A model generated the notes under the pieces. The model saw only the letters and a list, made by a program, of their open reading frames with translations, did no database searches and was not told the origin of the DNA. From Isoetes taiwanensis (lineage: Eukaryota > Streptophyta > Lycopodiopsida > Isoetales > Isoetaceae), in NCBI GenBank assembly GCA_021234155.1, contig JAJEKV010000222.1, forward strand, positions 707,951 to 771,950: a DNA stretch of 64,000 nucleotides, given 5' to 3'. Shown here piece after piece: positions 52,419 through 64,000 of this stretch. The translations under genes were made by a program, and so were the position numbers. The stretch's first letter is position 1. Every line of letters begins with the position of its first letter.

Positions 52419-54397
52419 CGGTGGCCGGGCCGGCGATTAACCTCTCGATGAATCGGAGATCCCATCAATCTCTACTGTTGGATCTACTTAACCCTTGGAA
52501 CTCAAGAAGTTAACACACGCATGCTTAGGTAAAGAATTTAATCTTTGTATATACTCTAAGGTCCCAAAGATATACTTGCCATTGCTTAGCAATAACCCCG
52601 CACAACAATGAATGTTCTTAATAATTATAGCTTCAAGCCAATATATAATGATAATAGTAAACAAGTTATTTAACTGGCAATCCACACTTCTACTCTCGCC
52701 TTCCCAAAGCTTGACTACTTTTCGGACCATCTCGCACCTCTGCTTACACCATCAACCATGGGGTTAGTCACATGGACTAAGTGGGGATCGGGGATCTAGG
52801 ATGTCTAGCATCAACAATACAAAGCATTAACCTAGAACAACAACCTAGCCTTCCCGTAGCCTCGCCCCTGCAATCCAAGTTACTAGTCCAACAAACATAC
52901 CCACAATGCATAATTGTACCATGAATATCCATTATAAGCATGACCATTGCAACTTAATTCCAACATTCAAGACCACATATATAATAACCAAGCAATCATA
53001 GCATCAACATTGCAACCAATATTCCTCTGGGTCTGAGCAAGGTCAACTCGGCTGATCAGGCCAGTGACATAGAGGCGGGGTAACCACGTGTGTACACACC
53101 CATCCACGCTGCGTCCAGCATTGGAGGACCACTTAACTGTGCATGACGTTGTACCATACGGTACCAACGCCCGATGTTCAGATGATACCATTTACATAGC
53201 ACTGTGCAATAACCGCGAGTCTAGACCATCGCACCTAGACTCCGGCCCCAGAGGTCTATATCAAAGAATTATACTACACATAGATCACAATACTATGAAT
53301 TCCACCCAATATCAACTAGGCACATTTCCATATCAAATTTATTCCATAATTTACACCTCATGCAACAAAGGAAATCCAGTTATACGCTCGTATAAACATT
53401 ACTATCTCTACCATGCAACATGCAATGCCCGATGCTTAAGCAAAATACAAACTTCACTAATATCTTATTACTTTTAACTAGATCAACTTCCTTCAAATTA
53501 CTACCTATAACCTTAATGACGGTGGCTTCCATAACCCTGCTAACTAATTTATTAATTCCTGCACCCATTCCCAGCTAATAATACCCCTAGCATATATTTT
53601 CCCTTTGTTAATTTAGTTATTTCCAAAGGGTTTAGATATACAACTAGCTACCTTGTTAAACTACACATCCCGTAATCATAAATGCTTATCCAGTAGCATA
53701 CCCCTCCTTAACTTAGCCTTTAATCCTAAATAAATCACTAGCCCAATTCCTTGATCCACTCTTCAAAAGTTCTAGCTATTCTAAGCTGCCTAACTTCTTC
53801 TATCATGGATTCTATCAGGGGTCTAGGTGATCAGCTTGATAGAGTTTATTCAATCTGTTGTAACTCATACAAGATTCACATATGCAATCCTACAATAATC
53901 TCCATATACAATCATGCATGCCTGTCTATGTCTGTGCCGTAACAACTCAATTCTAAATCCATGCTAAGTTCCAGAAGCAATCCTACTACATCAACACAAT
54001 TTTACTACACTAGAAAAACCCCAGGTGTAAGGCTTGATCCCCACCTGGAATCCCGCTTGCTTCCTCTGCACTCCAACACGCTCCCAGAGTATTGCTCACA
54101 CCCTGCTCCTTCAGCAATCCAGCTGCAATCTATCGCCTTCCAAAAATGTTCCACAATCACAAAAAAGACTTCTTTGCCATGAAAAACTCCTTCCCAAGAA
54201 ATCATGAATAATATTGTTGCGCTTATATAACCTAGCAATGCCCTTGCATGCATGCATGCACACACTGCATGCATGGACACATTGCATGCATGTATTCCTA
54301 GCACATAATCATTTATTTTACCTTGAAAATGCACTCTTATATAATGGCAACGTTACTTACATCTTAATGTTGGTGCTAGGTTGTTAGGTCCGTTACA
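52419..54397 (-). repeat. LTR D (outer 5' LTR)
   Basis: 1979 bp, the longest LTR. Its first bases read cggtggccgggccgg where A and B read tgtgacgggcctggcc; the differences fall on CTG/CAG-type sites, so I suspect base-calling error rather than a lost terminus. It ends ggtccgttaca against the right CTCAC. Confidence 0.82.
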
Positions 54398-54402
54398 CTC
54401 AC
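54398..54402 (+). repeat. Right target-site duplication CTCAC
   Basis: Directly follows the terminal ccgttaca of LTR D and matches 44080-44084. Confidence 0.85.
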
Positions 54403-55665
54403 ATCCATATGCATTAGGCCTTTTACTTTTATATTGTCCCGTGTTAAAATTGACATGGATTAACACATGTATTGTTTTTTGGGATGAATGACGTTTACAT
54501 GTATGGTTTGGAGTTAACTGCTTCTTTGTTCATCTATTGGGCTTCTCTACTTGTAACATGTTTTCCATGGGACATTATATGTGGGCAACTCCTTGAGTGC
54601 ATACATAGCACAAAGTTCATATTCAATTAAAGGTTTTTTTATTCCAAAGGATTTTCAAGTTTTCATGTTTGTATATTGCATTTTTTACGGTGATGGATTC
54701 TTTCATCGAGGGCACGTGGTCCATATCAAAATTGCATTTCTAGCCATTTTGTTTTTCCACGCGTGGGTCTTCGATCCTTCAACCTCTCTCTCTCCACTGA
54801 AGTTTAACATTCTTGGTTTGCATTCCATTTCATGTTTACCTTGATTAACCGTCATGGATTTTATGTTGCCTTTCACTTCTTTTGCATCTATGCTTGCCCT
54901 TGGATTTGCAGTTTGTGGGAGCTCATCATGCTATCTATTTTGGGTTTTTGCTACTTGGCTTTCTCTGATATAAATTCTATTGAATTTTTTCTACATTATT
55001 AGAACTACTGGGAATTTTTGTGGCTGTGAAGTATTGGGGGCATTTATTCCTATATTTTCAGGCATTTTTTGCATGGTTCTAAGTCACTTATGCAAGTGTT
55101 TTCCTATGAGGTTGTTCTGATGTGTGTCATTCCAGTTGCTTTGAAATTTCTTTAGGATGATGAGTGAGCACTTGCCTTTTTAACTTATGGGTGCATTCAC
55201 ATTGTTTTAACTTGATAATTAGAGGGTTTTCCCATAAGGTATGGTTTTGCACATGTATATTGTTTTTAAAATATGAGGTGAATCTAACTTTCTGCTGATG
55301 TCGACCGGACCTTGGCTCTTAATATTCACCTTCACTCTCCTATTCTTGTTCCAGACCATTTCACAGACCATATGCACCTCTTTGCTAGGTACTTGTATTT
55401 GATGCCAACCTCATTTTGCTTCTTGACCTTCCTCGTGACTTTTGACTTTGCGCTAATATATCTGCCACCTCTAACTTTACCTCATCCCTTGTTTCTATAA
55501 ATGCAGCTTATTTAATTTGTTTAGTGTGCAAATATTTGGCCATATCTAGGCAGACATTTCGCATAACATGAGTCTAACTCCACCTTGTCCATTGTTTTCG
55601 TCATACTCCTCGTCTTCGGGCTTATATTCAAGGGTTCTTAACCTTCCTCTTGACTTTGTGATCCC

Positions 55666-55779
55666 GTGTTTGCTACCTCTACCTCAACCTCGTCCCTCGT
55701 TCTAGTAAGTACGCTTTATATTGTGTTTGCTACCTCTACCTCAACCTCGTCCCTCGTTCTAGTAAGCACGCTTTATATT
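55666..55779. repeat. Tandem duplication, 2 x 57 bp
   Basis: gtgtttgctacctctacctc starts at 55666 and again at 55723. The units differ at one base (aagtacg against aagcacg). Confidence 0.93.
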
Positions 55780-56181
55780 GGGGTATCTATTCATAGGTTT
55801 CGGCATGTTATTAATACTCCTTATCACACCTTATTTCAAAACTATTGGTTCTTTTTATGTCCCCGTTTCACATTGCTTTTCCAATGCGTTGCATTGCATT
55901 TTTTGTCATAAAGTTGTTTATTTGGCAAAATTTAGTTTGCATAATTTTTCCTATCGTCGTTTCTTACGGTTATCGGCTTTCAGGAGGTAGTCTTGCCTCA
56001 TAATCATATATCATTTCACCTTTTTCTAGTTAGACATATTTGCATTTGGCACCCCATTGCATCTTTGTGACATAGATTCTATATTAGATACATTCTCGTT
56101 CGATTTCTCATTTTTACGGTTATGACATATTATTGGCGTTAGCATTCCATTTGAGTTTTTGTGACATGGGTTTTATGTTGG

Positions 56182-56837
56182 CTACATTCTCGTTTTACGT
56201 TGTCTTTTCTAGACTCATTCTCTATAGTTCTCATTTCTGCGAAAATTACTTTTATGACCACTAATAACTCATTATGCTTTTGCGTTCCTCATCTTTTTAG
56301 TTTGTTCACACATAATTAGTTAACTTCCAAGGTTCTTTTTATATTGATCGAATTGATTGTCATGCATTATTTGTTTTTCGGATTCGGCACATCTTTTATT
56401 GCATTATACAATCTCTTGTTTTATCAGAGAATGATCTATTGACACCATCCTTGCCATTGATGTTTTTTACATCCTTATTGCAACCTTGTCAACCTCAAGC
56501 ATTCTACTCTAACCTTGACCTACATTCTCGTTTTACGTTGTCTTTTCTAGACTCATTCTCTATAGTTCTCATTTCTGCGAAAATTACTTTTATGACCACT
56601 AATAACTCATTATGCTTTTGCGTTCCTCATCTTTTTAGTTTGTTCACACATAATTAGTTAACTTCCAAGGTTCTTTTTTTTATATTGATCGAATTGATTG
56701 TCATGCATTATTTGTTTTCGGGTTCGGCACATCTTTTATTGCATTATACAATCTCTTGTTTTATCACAGAATGATCTATTGACACCATCCTTGCCATTGA
56801 TGTTTTTTACATCCTTATTGCAACCTTGTCAACCTCT
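56182..56837. repeat. Tandem duplication, 338-bp period
   Basis: ctacattctcgttttacg starts at 56182 and at 56520. Both units continue through ctcatttctgcgaaaattac and ccatccttgccattgatg to gcaaccttgtcaacctc, with very few differences. Confidence 0.93.
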
Positions 56838-56983
56838 GCCTGGAATTCATCTTTTCTCTCGCTACGGGATTCGCGATTTGACTCAACACTTGGACGTTTC
56901 TCAGCGGCTTGGCTTATAGCTAAGGAAGTTCTCTGGTAGTCGGCCGGTTTTTGTGTTCCTTGCGAGTCCCTTATTAGAATAGC

Positions 56984-57105
56984 ATTGATCCGAGCCCTCG
57001 GATCGCCATTCTCAAGGCAGAAATGAGCCATTATATAAGTATACTCCATATTGAGGCGGTTATCGGCGTCTTCTCATCTTGACACTTCTCTCATTGCCTT
57101 GCTTC
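56984..57105 (+). repeat. TATA-containing block, second copy
   Basis: Matches 40738-40870: gaatagcattgatccgagcc, gccattatataagtatactc, cttctctc, with several indels at CTG/CAG sites. It is followed by a CT-rich stretch (ctccctccc repeated, 57168-57200). Confidence 0.6.
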
Positions 57106-60100
57106 CCTCCTTCCCGGCGTGCCTACGAGGTGCAGGGATTTCATGTATATATGTATATTTGTTTTCCTCCCTCCCTCCCTCCCTCCCCCTCCCTTCCTTC
57201 CTTCCCACCACGATTGCTTGGGCGCTTGTTTATTGTTTTTCATGTGTTTTCGTTCATGCATACCTTATTGTTGTCCATCCCCCCATCGGTTACACCCCGC
57301 ATGGTGCTACCTTGTTCTCCATCCGTGGGTCTTTATTTATTTCCACCCGAGGGTGACGCAAATTTCTCGTTTATCATGTCCTTTCTTCCACCCACTGGGT
57401 GATGCTTTTTCTCTCCACCTTTTGGATGACGCTATCTTCTCTTCTGCGATGTACTATTGATTTTCTCCTCATTACTAATCACTCACATCAGTTTTTTGGG
57501 TGCTTGTTGTTGTGCAGCTTGCCGCTTCGCCGTCATGCACTTTCTTGTTCTCCTTGACTGTTAATGGGTGCCTTCTATATGTTCCATTTCTTTTGCAGGT
57601 ATTATGCCGTCTTGCAGGTTCACTCCCTCTTGCATACGCCATCGCCCCACTTCCTTCGATTCTCTAGGCAACCATCCAAGGTTGCTGGCGACCATTTTTC
57701 ATTAGGGTTTTCCTCAAAAACTCGAAAGGGCAGGGTTTTTCATCCCGATGAGAAGTTGTCGCCACTACCCTTCTATACTGCCTATACACACTTTCTTCCT
57801 TATGGGGTAGCTCGACATTGTTCCTATGGTCAGCTCCCCATCTATATTATTTAAACATTGTATACTGTTGTGTGATGAATAACAAGCCTATCTTATCGGC
57901 CATTTTTTATGTTCCTTGCGAGTCCTTTACCAGTCTGTATAGGTTGGGAACGAAGAACTCAGGTTTGCTAACATTTTGAGGGGGAACTTCGAAGCGGAGG
58001 ACCCGGTGTTGGGGAGAAGTAGGAGAGGAACCATTCGATGGGTTGGAATAAAAATGGACTGCCACAAGCCAGGTCGCATCTTGCAAATATACAAATGCAT
58101 AAGCTTTGGGCACAGGGGCCTGCCTTTGCGTAATCTTTGGGTACAAAAAAGGAACTGAACATTGAATCAAGAAGGAAAGCAAACGAGCCCAAACCGAGCA
58201 GTTCTACTATAAAAAATCCGTTTGCGTTGCTTTCGAAAATATACAGAGTGCTTCTGCATACACTAAGTCAAATCGAGATATCTAACGGCCAAATCGAGGT
58301 TATCTTGGAAAAACTTAAAGCTCCAGAATTAATATGATGCTATGAAACAACAGATTCTTGACAGATTTTGTATCGATCATAACAAAAATTGATTCAAACA
58401 TTATTCATCTATAGCAACGTACCTGGGTGTTTATCCTTCCTTGTTTTGCCTCTTTTATTAAACTGACCCACTGGGTGGTCGGTTTCCAGATTTGTCGGGC
58501 GATAGAGGCAGAACAAAGCCGATAGCTTCAATAAAATTTTCTGAGCTCCTTGTTTGACAACAAACAACTCTTCGCCGGAAGGAAAAAATGCACGTTTTCG
58601 AACTGATCTTACATTAAATTCATGCCTGAAAATCAGTATACATAATTCCAAAATGGCTTTTTGGAACCGGTTTTTTTTTAATAATCATATATATAGAAGG
58701 AAAGCCATGGAACCATAAAAAATATATGTTGAAGAATGGTAGGCTCTGCTTCAACGAAAACAAAAGCAAGAAAATTTAAGCTTACCCCCTGAATAATTAC
58801 AAGCTGACCCGCTGAAAAATCGTTGCTTCAAAGAAAATAAGAGCAAGAAAATTGAAGCTTATATTATATATAGGTCTTTGAAGAATTGAAGCTTTGGTTT
58901 TAAAACAAAGTTTCCTTCGGTTGTGGCAATAACAAGCGTGTTGCATTGCCTATTTCAAACTCACTTGAGATTTTGCGATGGCGGCTGGATTTTTCAGCCC
59001 CGGGGGTGCACCTCTATATATGGACAGATGGCATGTGCGTTCGAGGGGTCACAGAAAAACCCCTGTATACGGCTTTTTGGAGTAGAAAAACCCATACCAT
59101 ACGGGTTTTCGAACTAACATACATTATAGCCCCTATCCATAGATTTCACGATTGGTTGTGCCAAATTATATAATCCCTTTCGACTTTGTAGCTTTTTGCG
59201 AGGACATAGGTCTAGGGTTCTGGAATACACGGAATTCACGGAATAGGGTAATACATGCAATACACGGAATAGCTGGAATGGGCAGTCTTTGAGATGAATC
59301 TGCTAGAAAGGTAAAAATGAATTTTGGAAATATAAGGATCTGACGCTCCTTTCGTCCGGATGGATTAGCTCCCCAAATCGATCATCTCGGAATCTCTCCT
59401 TCCACCAGTATAAGCTCCGACCGTATATCTCGACCAAGGCAATAAAAACCCTAACCGATGCACTCATTTGATCAATCACGTGTACTCTAGGTGCATCCCC
59501 TTGTTTTCAGAACTCTTTGAAGAAGAGTAGGGCAGCATTTTTTAGGAAGAGGCGGGTTCGCCTTTTTTGTCATGGGTTGCTTGTAGAGCAATAAATCCAC
59601 GATGCCCTAAAAAAGTTTGACCCTAAAATTTTGTTTGCACATGCGTGTCAGCTGAGGATGCTTCAAGCAAAATGCCAAATAAATTCAGTGCAAACAGAAA
59701 TTGAAACTATATTTTATATACAAGAAATTTATCGTGACCAAGACCCTTGCATGAACATTCTCTTTCCCAAACTAGCTTGGCTAGAATTTTACCCACTGTG
59801 CAATTCTCCTCTTGGAAATTGGTTTCAATTCAATCTCACTTATACATCCATAAGTTTGTCTAACCCTTTGGCAAAATCTCCAAAAATCTTTTTGCATTCT
59901 TCCCTTATTGCGAAGTCGCTTCTCACTGGAGCTCGATGCTTTTCTTCTCCTCAAATGTTACCATCAACAAAGCAGTGTGGACGAGGGTTAAGAAACTTGA
60001 GTAATAAATTAATCAATGTTATATCCCCTTCCCAGCACATCTCCTGATCTTGCTAGTAAATGACAACTCCTAGATTCTACATTTCAAGATTTGATATATC

Positions 60101-60300
60101 ATGATCCGAATGATGATACTTGACATTCCCATAGCAGCAAAATTTGGAATATTCATCTTTTCTCTCAAACTGTATGAACTTTGGAACATTTTGAACACCA
60201 TTTCATATAAACTTCTCTCTAATACATTTATTACCATGGTATCTTTGAAAATGAAATTAGAATTAGAATTAGAATTATTGTCCCTAGTGCCACGATGCCC
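57105..60300. other. Unassigned DNA
   Basis: CT-rich at 57130-57440. A short repeat (tgttccttgcgagtcc) occurs at 56952 and 57911. The dispersed motif aagaaatttatcgtgac with gaacattctctttcc lies at 59727-59766. An imperfect aatacacggaat repeat lies at 59223-59270. Several frames of 60-138 residues exist, none with a recognised family. Confidence 0.4.
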
Positions 60301-61473
60301 TGGGTGATGTAGCATGGGCGAAGCTCCCGTGACGATTGCTACTAGCGCAACACGTTGATACAATGTAGCCCTTTCGGAGGGCTTTTCTTATTTTCTATTG
60401 ATACCAGCACCCCGCTTATAATCGACATCATGGCGTGCGATTGGTGCGTCGCTATCATCGACTTTTAGGCAGCTTTTTCGACCCTTGACATCCCGGCTTT
60501 TACATGGTTCATATTATAAGCCCTCTTTCCTTGTGCACCTCCGATGCTTAGTTGTAATTTCCACGATTGCATCTGCCATATCTTTTATTGTGTCCCCTCT
60601 TGTCATTAAGATATGGACCGGGTGTCCCCATCTTATATTTACGTACTTGCTTCTAATGTCTCCAAACAGCGTACATTAGATTTGTGCATGTGGCTCTCGT
60701 CTTCCATTGTCCGTGTTCTGATTCTGCGAGATCCGATTTTCTCTTTCCACTTTTCTCCATCTATCCTTTTCAATTCTTAGATCATGGCTCCCCATTCTAA
60801 ATCTTGCCAAAGTGTCTCTTCTTGTTTTTCCCTATTAGATTGACCCTATACATCGGTTGTTCTATCTGGCTTTCGGGGTTGAAGATTGCTTTGTTAGCCA
60901 TAGTGTTTTGGGGCTGCTATGTTTTTTAACCATGCTTTTGTTGCTATTTATTGAGTCTTCATTCCATTTTCTTCATTTTTACAATTCGCTCATGTTTAGC
61001 CCCATCTCTCTCGTCCAAACCGCCACCTCCGTGAACCACCCGCTGCCTGTGATGATATGTGACTTGGCCGATTTGCTGATTGCAATTGTTGACAGCTTCC
61101 CAGCATGGACACCCTTGTTATCTTTCATCAAATATCGGCGGTCCTCTCCCATGCCCTTACCTCCATTGGTTTTACGGCATGTCTCATATACCATGGTTGT
61201 CAGAGGTGTATTTTCCCGTACTCTGAATTCTTGTCTATGCCATTGCCTAAAGATCCCTTCTTGCTTATCCTATTTCTTGTCTGATAGACCGGGTTCCCAT
61301 GCCTCCGATCCATATAGCTGTGTTGGCACAACTACCATATTAAACAGATAACACTTGATCTCCCAGTCAACTATTCTGCTTCTATTATAGAAAGTTTTCA
61401 TACTAAAATAACTTTCAATGGTACACGGAATCGGTATCCAGGCCCTGGACTAGTTGCTTTGCCGCCATGTGCA

Positions 61474-61863
61474 TCATATCCTAGGTACTTGTATTAAATT
61501 CGCTTTTTCGGTTACGTCCCCTATATATTTGAAAGGTATGCGCTTATTCCTGGTGCCGAAAGTGACTATTTTGGTTTTTGCTAGATTTACTGTTAGCGTT
61601 GTCTTTTCACAAAATGCCTCTAGTAGCCCTAGTAACCTGCGCATACCCTTGCTCTTTGTGGCCATCATGCTTAAATCATCTGCAAATAGCATGATAGGTA
61701 CCTTAGTGTCCCCTAGTGTGGGGGTGTCTGCATCCCCTTGGTGTTCTGTGATGAACCCTTGTAATGCATCTATGTATATACCGAATAGTGTCGAGGACAA
61801 AGGGCATCCCTGTTTAACTCCGTATTCTGATCTATCATACGCCCTTCTGTTCCATTTTTGCAT
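61474..61863 (-). pseudogene. LINE reverse transcriptase, palm with FADD box
   Basis: 129 residues starting just before YGVKQGCPLSSTLFG. It contains LFADDLSMM, the second and third catalytic Asp, and LTVNLAKTKIVTFG, the conserved K-T-K strand after the active site. Separated by a frameshift from the upstream part at 61835-62452. Confidence 0.85.
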
Positions 61864-62452
61864 ATACTCTCACGATCTGATCGGCTATTGATCCAACCAT
61901 GTCTACGGGGCTCATTATATCTACTAGTCTTTGCAACAACTTTTCCCTTGGGACTGTATCAAATGCTTTTCTAAAGTCTACAAAGCAGCATATTATCCTC
62001 TTCCCTTGTGATTTGCATTGTTCTATTAGGATCCGAAGTGTTACCAGATGGTCTATGGTTGAGTGCTCTGGTCTGAAGCCTGCCTGTCCTTGTGCCCTTA
62101 GATTTTCTGTTTCTGACCGTTTCAGTTTATTGTCCAGCACTTTCCCGAACCACTTAGCAAAGATAGAGCTCACCATTATCGTCCTATAGTTCCCAGGTTC
62201 TTCACTGCTTCCTTGCTTATATAGAGGTATCACCCTGTTGTATGTCCATCTTTCTGGCAGCCCTGTGTGGATTACGCCATTAAATATTCCAGTTACCTGT
62301 TTCCCAATTATTGTGTCTACACATTTCAGTAGCTCGGCAGTCAGTCCGTAAAGGTCTAGTGCTTTGTTATTGGACGCTAAAACACGGTTTATTTGTCTCA
62401 TATGGGGTGGGTATAGGTATTGGTGCGGCCCCTGTCTTGTATAGTTTCTCAA
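61835..62452 (-). pseudogene. LINE reverse transcriptase, N-terminal part
   Basis: An open stretch of 205 residues with the fingers and the first catalytic Asp block (FVDFRKAFDTVP, where the first Asp of the catalytic triad lies). The frame is lost just before the QGCPLS motif by a one-base shift into 61863-61474. Inactive unless the shift is a sequencing error. Confidence 0.85.
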
Positions 62453-62705
62453 GGTATTCTTCCCAATGAATCCCTCTGGCTCCCTGTTGTATATTCTCTG
62501 GTTTTCTGTTCCCCTCTCCCTTCATTTTAAGTCCTTTCCAGAACCTCCTGGATTGCTTTCTTAACATCTCGGCCAGTCCCAATTGGTGTTAGGTATGCCT
62601 TTCTTTCTGTATGATATGTTTTACGTGCCTTTCGATCCCACGACTCTTCTTTTTACGCTCCCTACATTCCTCATCATACCACACTTTGAAGCCACAATGC
62701 ACGGC

Positions 62706-64000
62706 TCTTCGAAGTTTATAAATTTCAAGTTTTAAAACAAAGGGCTGTATATTTTAGCGTAATTAGAAGATGAAGAAAAACCGAAAACTAAAAAGAGGGA
62801 GAGGCATAGAGAAAAGGACAAAAAAATAAAACAAAATTGGGTCGCCTCCTCGACTTCTGCGATTGACCCGCCCATTGCCTATCCATCTGTCAATGTTTAC
62901 TTGCACGCCTTCTTACACCGCGGAGTTTCTCCGATCTTTTTCTTCTCCATGTTTCTTGCCATAAAAGCTCTACATATACATTATTAAATTAGGTGTTTTC
63001 TTACAAGAGATCACACAGACACCTTCCGAGATCTCAGGCCAGCGGATCATCTTTGATAACATGCTGATTTTTGGATTGTAGCGTTCATCCGCAACCAATT
63101 GGAAACAACTGCAATACTACCGCATTCGTTTTTGTTGGCCATAACTCCCATGATCTCCGATGAACGAAGGTTATATCCTGCAGCCTTCTATGTGCAATGC
63201 TGTGCATGATGAATTCTATCCACGAGAATAAACAAACCACAATTTATACACGGCGAGAGCCCCTTTCCGGGCATAAGCGGTCTTGCTGCGCGATATGCAC
63301 CATGGACCTCAGTACCCTCAGTTCGGATTCTAGCGGATCAGATTTCACAGGTTCCGGACCTTGGCGCTTCCTTGTTGTTGGTTCTTCCGTTCGGCTATGT
63401 CTCCATTACTTTCTTGCCTCTATCCATAATATCTTGATAGCCCTTTGATTCGGAGGCGGATGTTTTGTCTTTGTGGGAAAATCTGCCTCTCTTCATTTGC
63501 AAGGCCCCTAAAAGCCTCCAAAGCGAGAACCAGTCCTCGTTTCATCGACTTTTATAGTCGATAACTTTTAGGGTTAAGCTTCCTTGTTCTCCTTTTACCG
63601 GCCTGACGCCTTTATTTATTACTAGTCTTATCTTATCCTATCTTATATCTTTCTTATTGGCCCCATTATGTGTATGGGCCGGAGTAAGCGTAAGCTGACT
63701 GCCCCTAACCGCTTTTTACAATCGTGACTCTCGCTTTTCAGTCCTTGATCAATCATTATTAACGGCTATTGACTATTGACCCGTCGTGCGGTTGCCCTGA
63801 ATCGAGATTATTATTCCCCGTCTTAACCCCGGCCTTGATTGTTAATATATGAGTTATAAATGAGTAGTTTCTGTTATAGAGACCTTCACCTTTGTTCTAC
63901 CCCCTCATCTTTGCCTCGGGATCCTCGGGTATCACCTGCGTCCTGTTTTTTATTGATTCGACAATGGAATCCATATTTGTTTTAGATGTTGATTATTTCC
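62706..64000. other. Unassigned DNA at the right edge
   Basis: No gene or repeat recognised. It is more GC-rich in 62830-63830 than the preceding non-coding DNA. A short inverted repeat (atcgacttttatagtcgat) lies at 63544-63562. Frames of up to 83 residues have no recognised family. Confidence 0.4.

Larger units (their letters stand above)
44085..54397 (-). mobile_element. Composite of long-LTR retroelements lacking pol, single 5-bp target duplication
   Basis: Order along the plus strand: LTR A, internal 1, LTR B, a 24-bp junction, truncated LTR C, internal 2, LTR D. Complete LTR ends are TGTGACGG and CCGTTACA. Orientation is minus, shown by a polypurine tract (ggaggagagac, minus strand) abutting LTR A and LTR C and a tRNA-iMet-type primer site (tggtatcagagc, minus strand) abutting LTR B and LTR D. 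The internals are ~2.1 kb and contain no recognisable gag, protease, reverse transcriptase or integrase, so the elements are non-autonomous (large-derivative type). One CTCAC pair bounds the whole array, which indicates insertion of a single element followed by recombination or a tandem product, not independent insertions. Confidence 0.88.
54403..56980. other. T-rich non-coding DNA right of the composite LTR insertion
   Basis: Continues the character of 40870-44079. No gene recognised; it holds the 57-bp and 338-bp tandem duplications listed separately. Confidence 0.45.
60300..62705 (-). mobile_element. Non-LTR retrotransposon (LINE), 5'-truncated and decayed
   Basis: Reading the minus strand from 62705 down: a linker with KVWYDEECRERKKK, as between endonuclease and reverse transcriptase in LINEs; then RSFWKGLK-type and HWEEYLEKLY; then reverse transcriptase with LPERWTYNRVIPLYKQG, QAGFRPEHSTIDHL and CCFVDFRKAFDTVPR (62452-61835). 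After a one-base frameshift come GVKQGCPLSSTLFGIYID and the catalytic FADD box (near 61674-61690) in 61863-61474. Downstream, QLYGSEAWEPGL and a stop in a conserved Trp, RWxRQEFR-type sequence, MVYETCRK and a decayed C-terminal region (MGSHDLRIEKDRWRK, near 60790) match the usual LINE tail. No endonuclease is present, and frameshifts make it inactive. The clade is not assigned; it lacks the typical angiosperm L1 motifs. Confidence 0.87.

Noticed and set aside
44085-54397. Independent insertion of two separate LTR elements next to each other
   Set aside because: Inner junctions lack target duplications and the only matching pentamers are at the outer ends.
57051-57460. Overlapping plus-strand frames of 101-113 residues
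   Set aside because: Driven by a CT-rich tract (CCCTCC repeats), in all three frames, with no recognisable protein.
59631-60047. 138-residue plus-strand frame
   Set aside because: It overlaps a dispersed repeat motif, has no family match and no splice or promoter support.

Overview
This window is nuclear DNA from a land plant with a large, repeat-rich genome. The evidence is intron-bearing genes of plant families (dirigent protein, ATL-type RING-H2 protein, thioredoxin-like 3-3, plastid ketol-acid reductoisomerase, GDP-mannose 3,5-epimerase), LTR retrotransposons with an initiator-tRNA-Met primer site, and a decayed non-LTR retrotransposon. The species cannot be fixed from the sequence. The LINE does not look like the usual angiosperm L1, so a fern, lycophyte or gymnosperm is my guess, with low confidence.

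Layout. Positions 1-15149 and 23899-39034 are two direct copies of one ~15 kb segment. Each copy carries, in order, an intergenic stretch, a dirigent gene (minus), an ATL RING-H2 gene (plus), a short degenerate tandem repeat, a Lys/Glu-rich open frame (minus), unassigned DNA, an old gag-only LTR retrotransposon containing a ~55-bp minisatellite, and more unassigned DNA. Between the copies (15150-23898) lie a G-rich stretch, a broken multi-exon ketol-acid reductoisomerase pseudogene (minus, ~18.2-19.9 kb) and an apparently complete three-exon thioredoxin-like 3-3 gene (minus, 22805-23875). The second copy begins about 24 bp upstream of that gene's ATG.

From 39035 to 40700 there is a multi-exon GDP-mannose 3,5-epimerase pseudogene (minus). 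From 40.7 to 57.9 kb is T-rich DNA with several tandem duplications and a repeated TATA-containing block. It is interrupted at 44085-54397 by a composite of long-LTR elements without pol, four LTR units and two internal regions, bounded by one pair of 5-bp target-site duplications (CTCAC). From 60.3 to 62.7 kb lies a 5'-truncated, frameshifted LINE (minus) with recognisable reverse transcriptase. The rest is unassigned.

Data quality matters here. The two 15-kb copies are identical across the dirigent gene. In the repeat-rich parts they differ mainly at CTG/CAG sites and homopolymers. That pattern looks like systematic base-calling error at plant CHG-methylated cytosines rather than biological divergence. 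Some frameshifts, especially in copy 1, should be distrusted. A few larger differences are real, so the pair is either a recent segmental duplication or two haplotypes placed end to end by the assembler. I saw no rRNA, tRNA, CRISPR or bacterial operon. I did not find a clearly novel biological system; the most unusual items are the composite LTR array, the CWG error signature and the unprocessed pseudogenes of two core metabolic enzymes.
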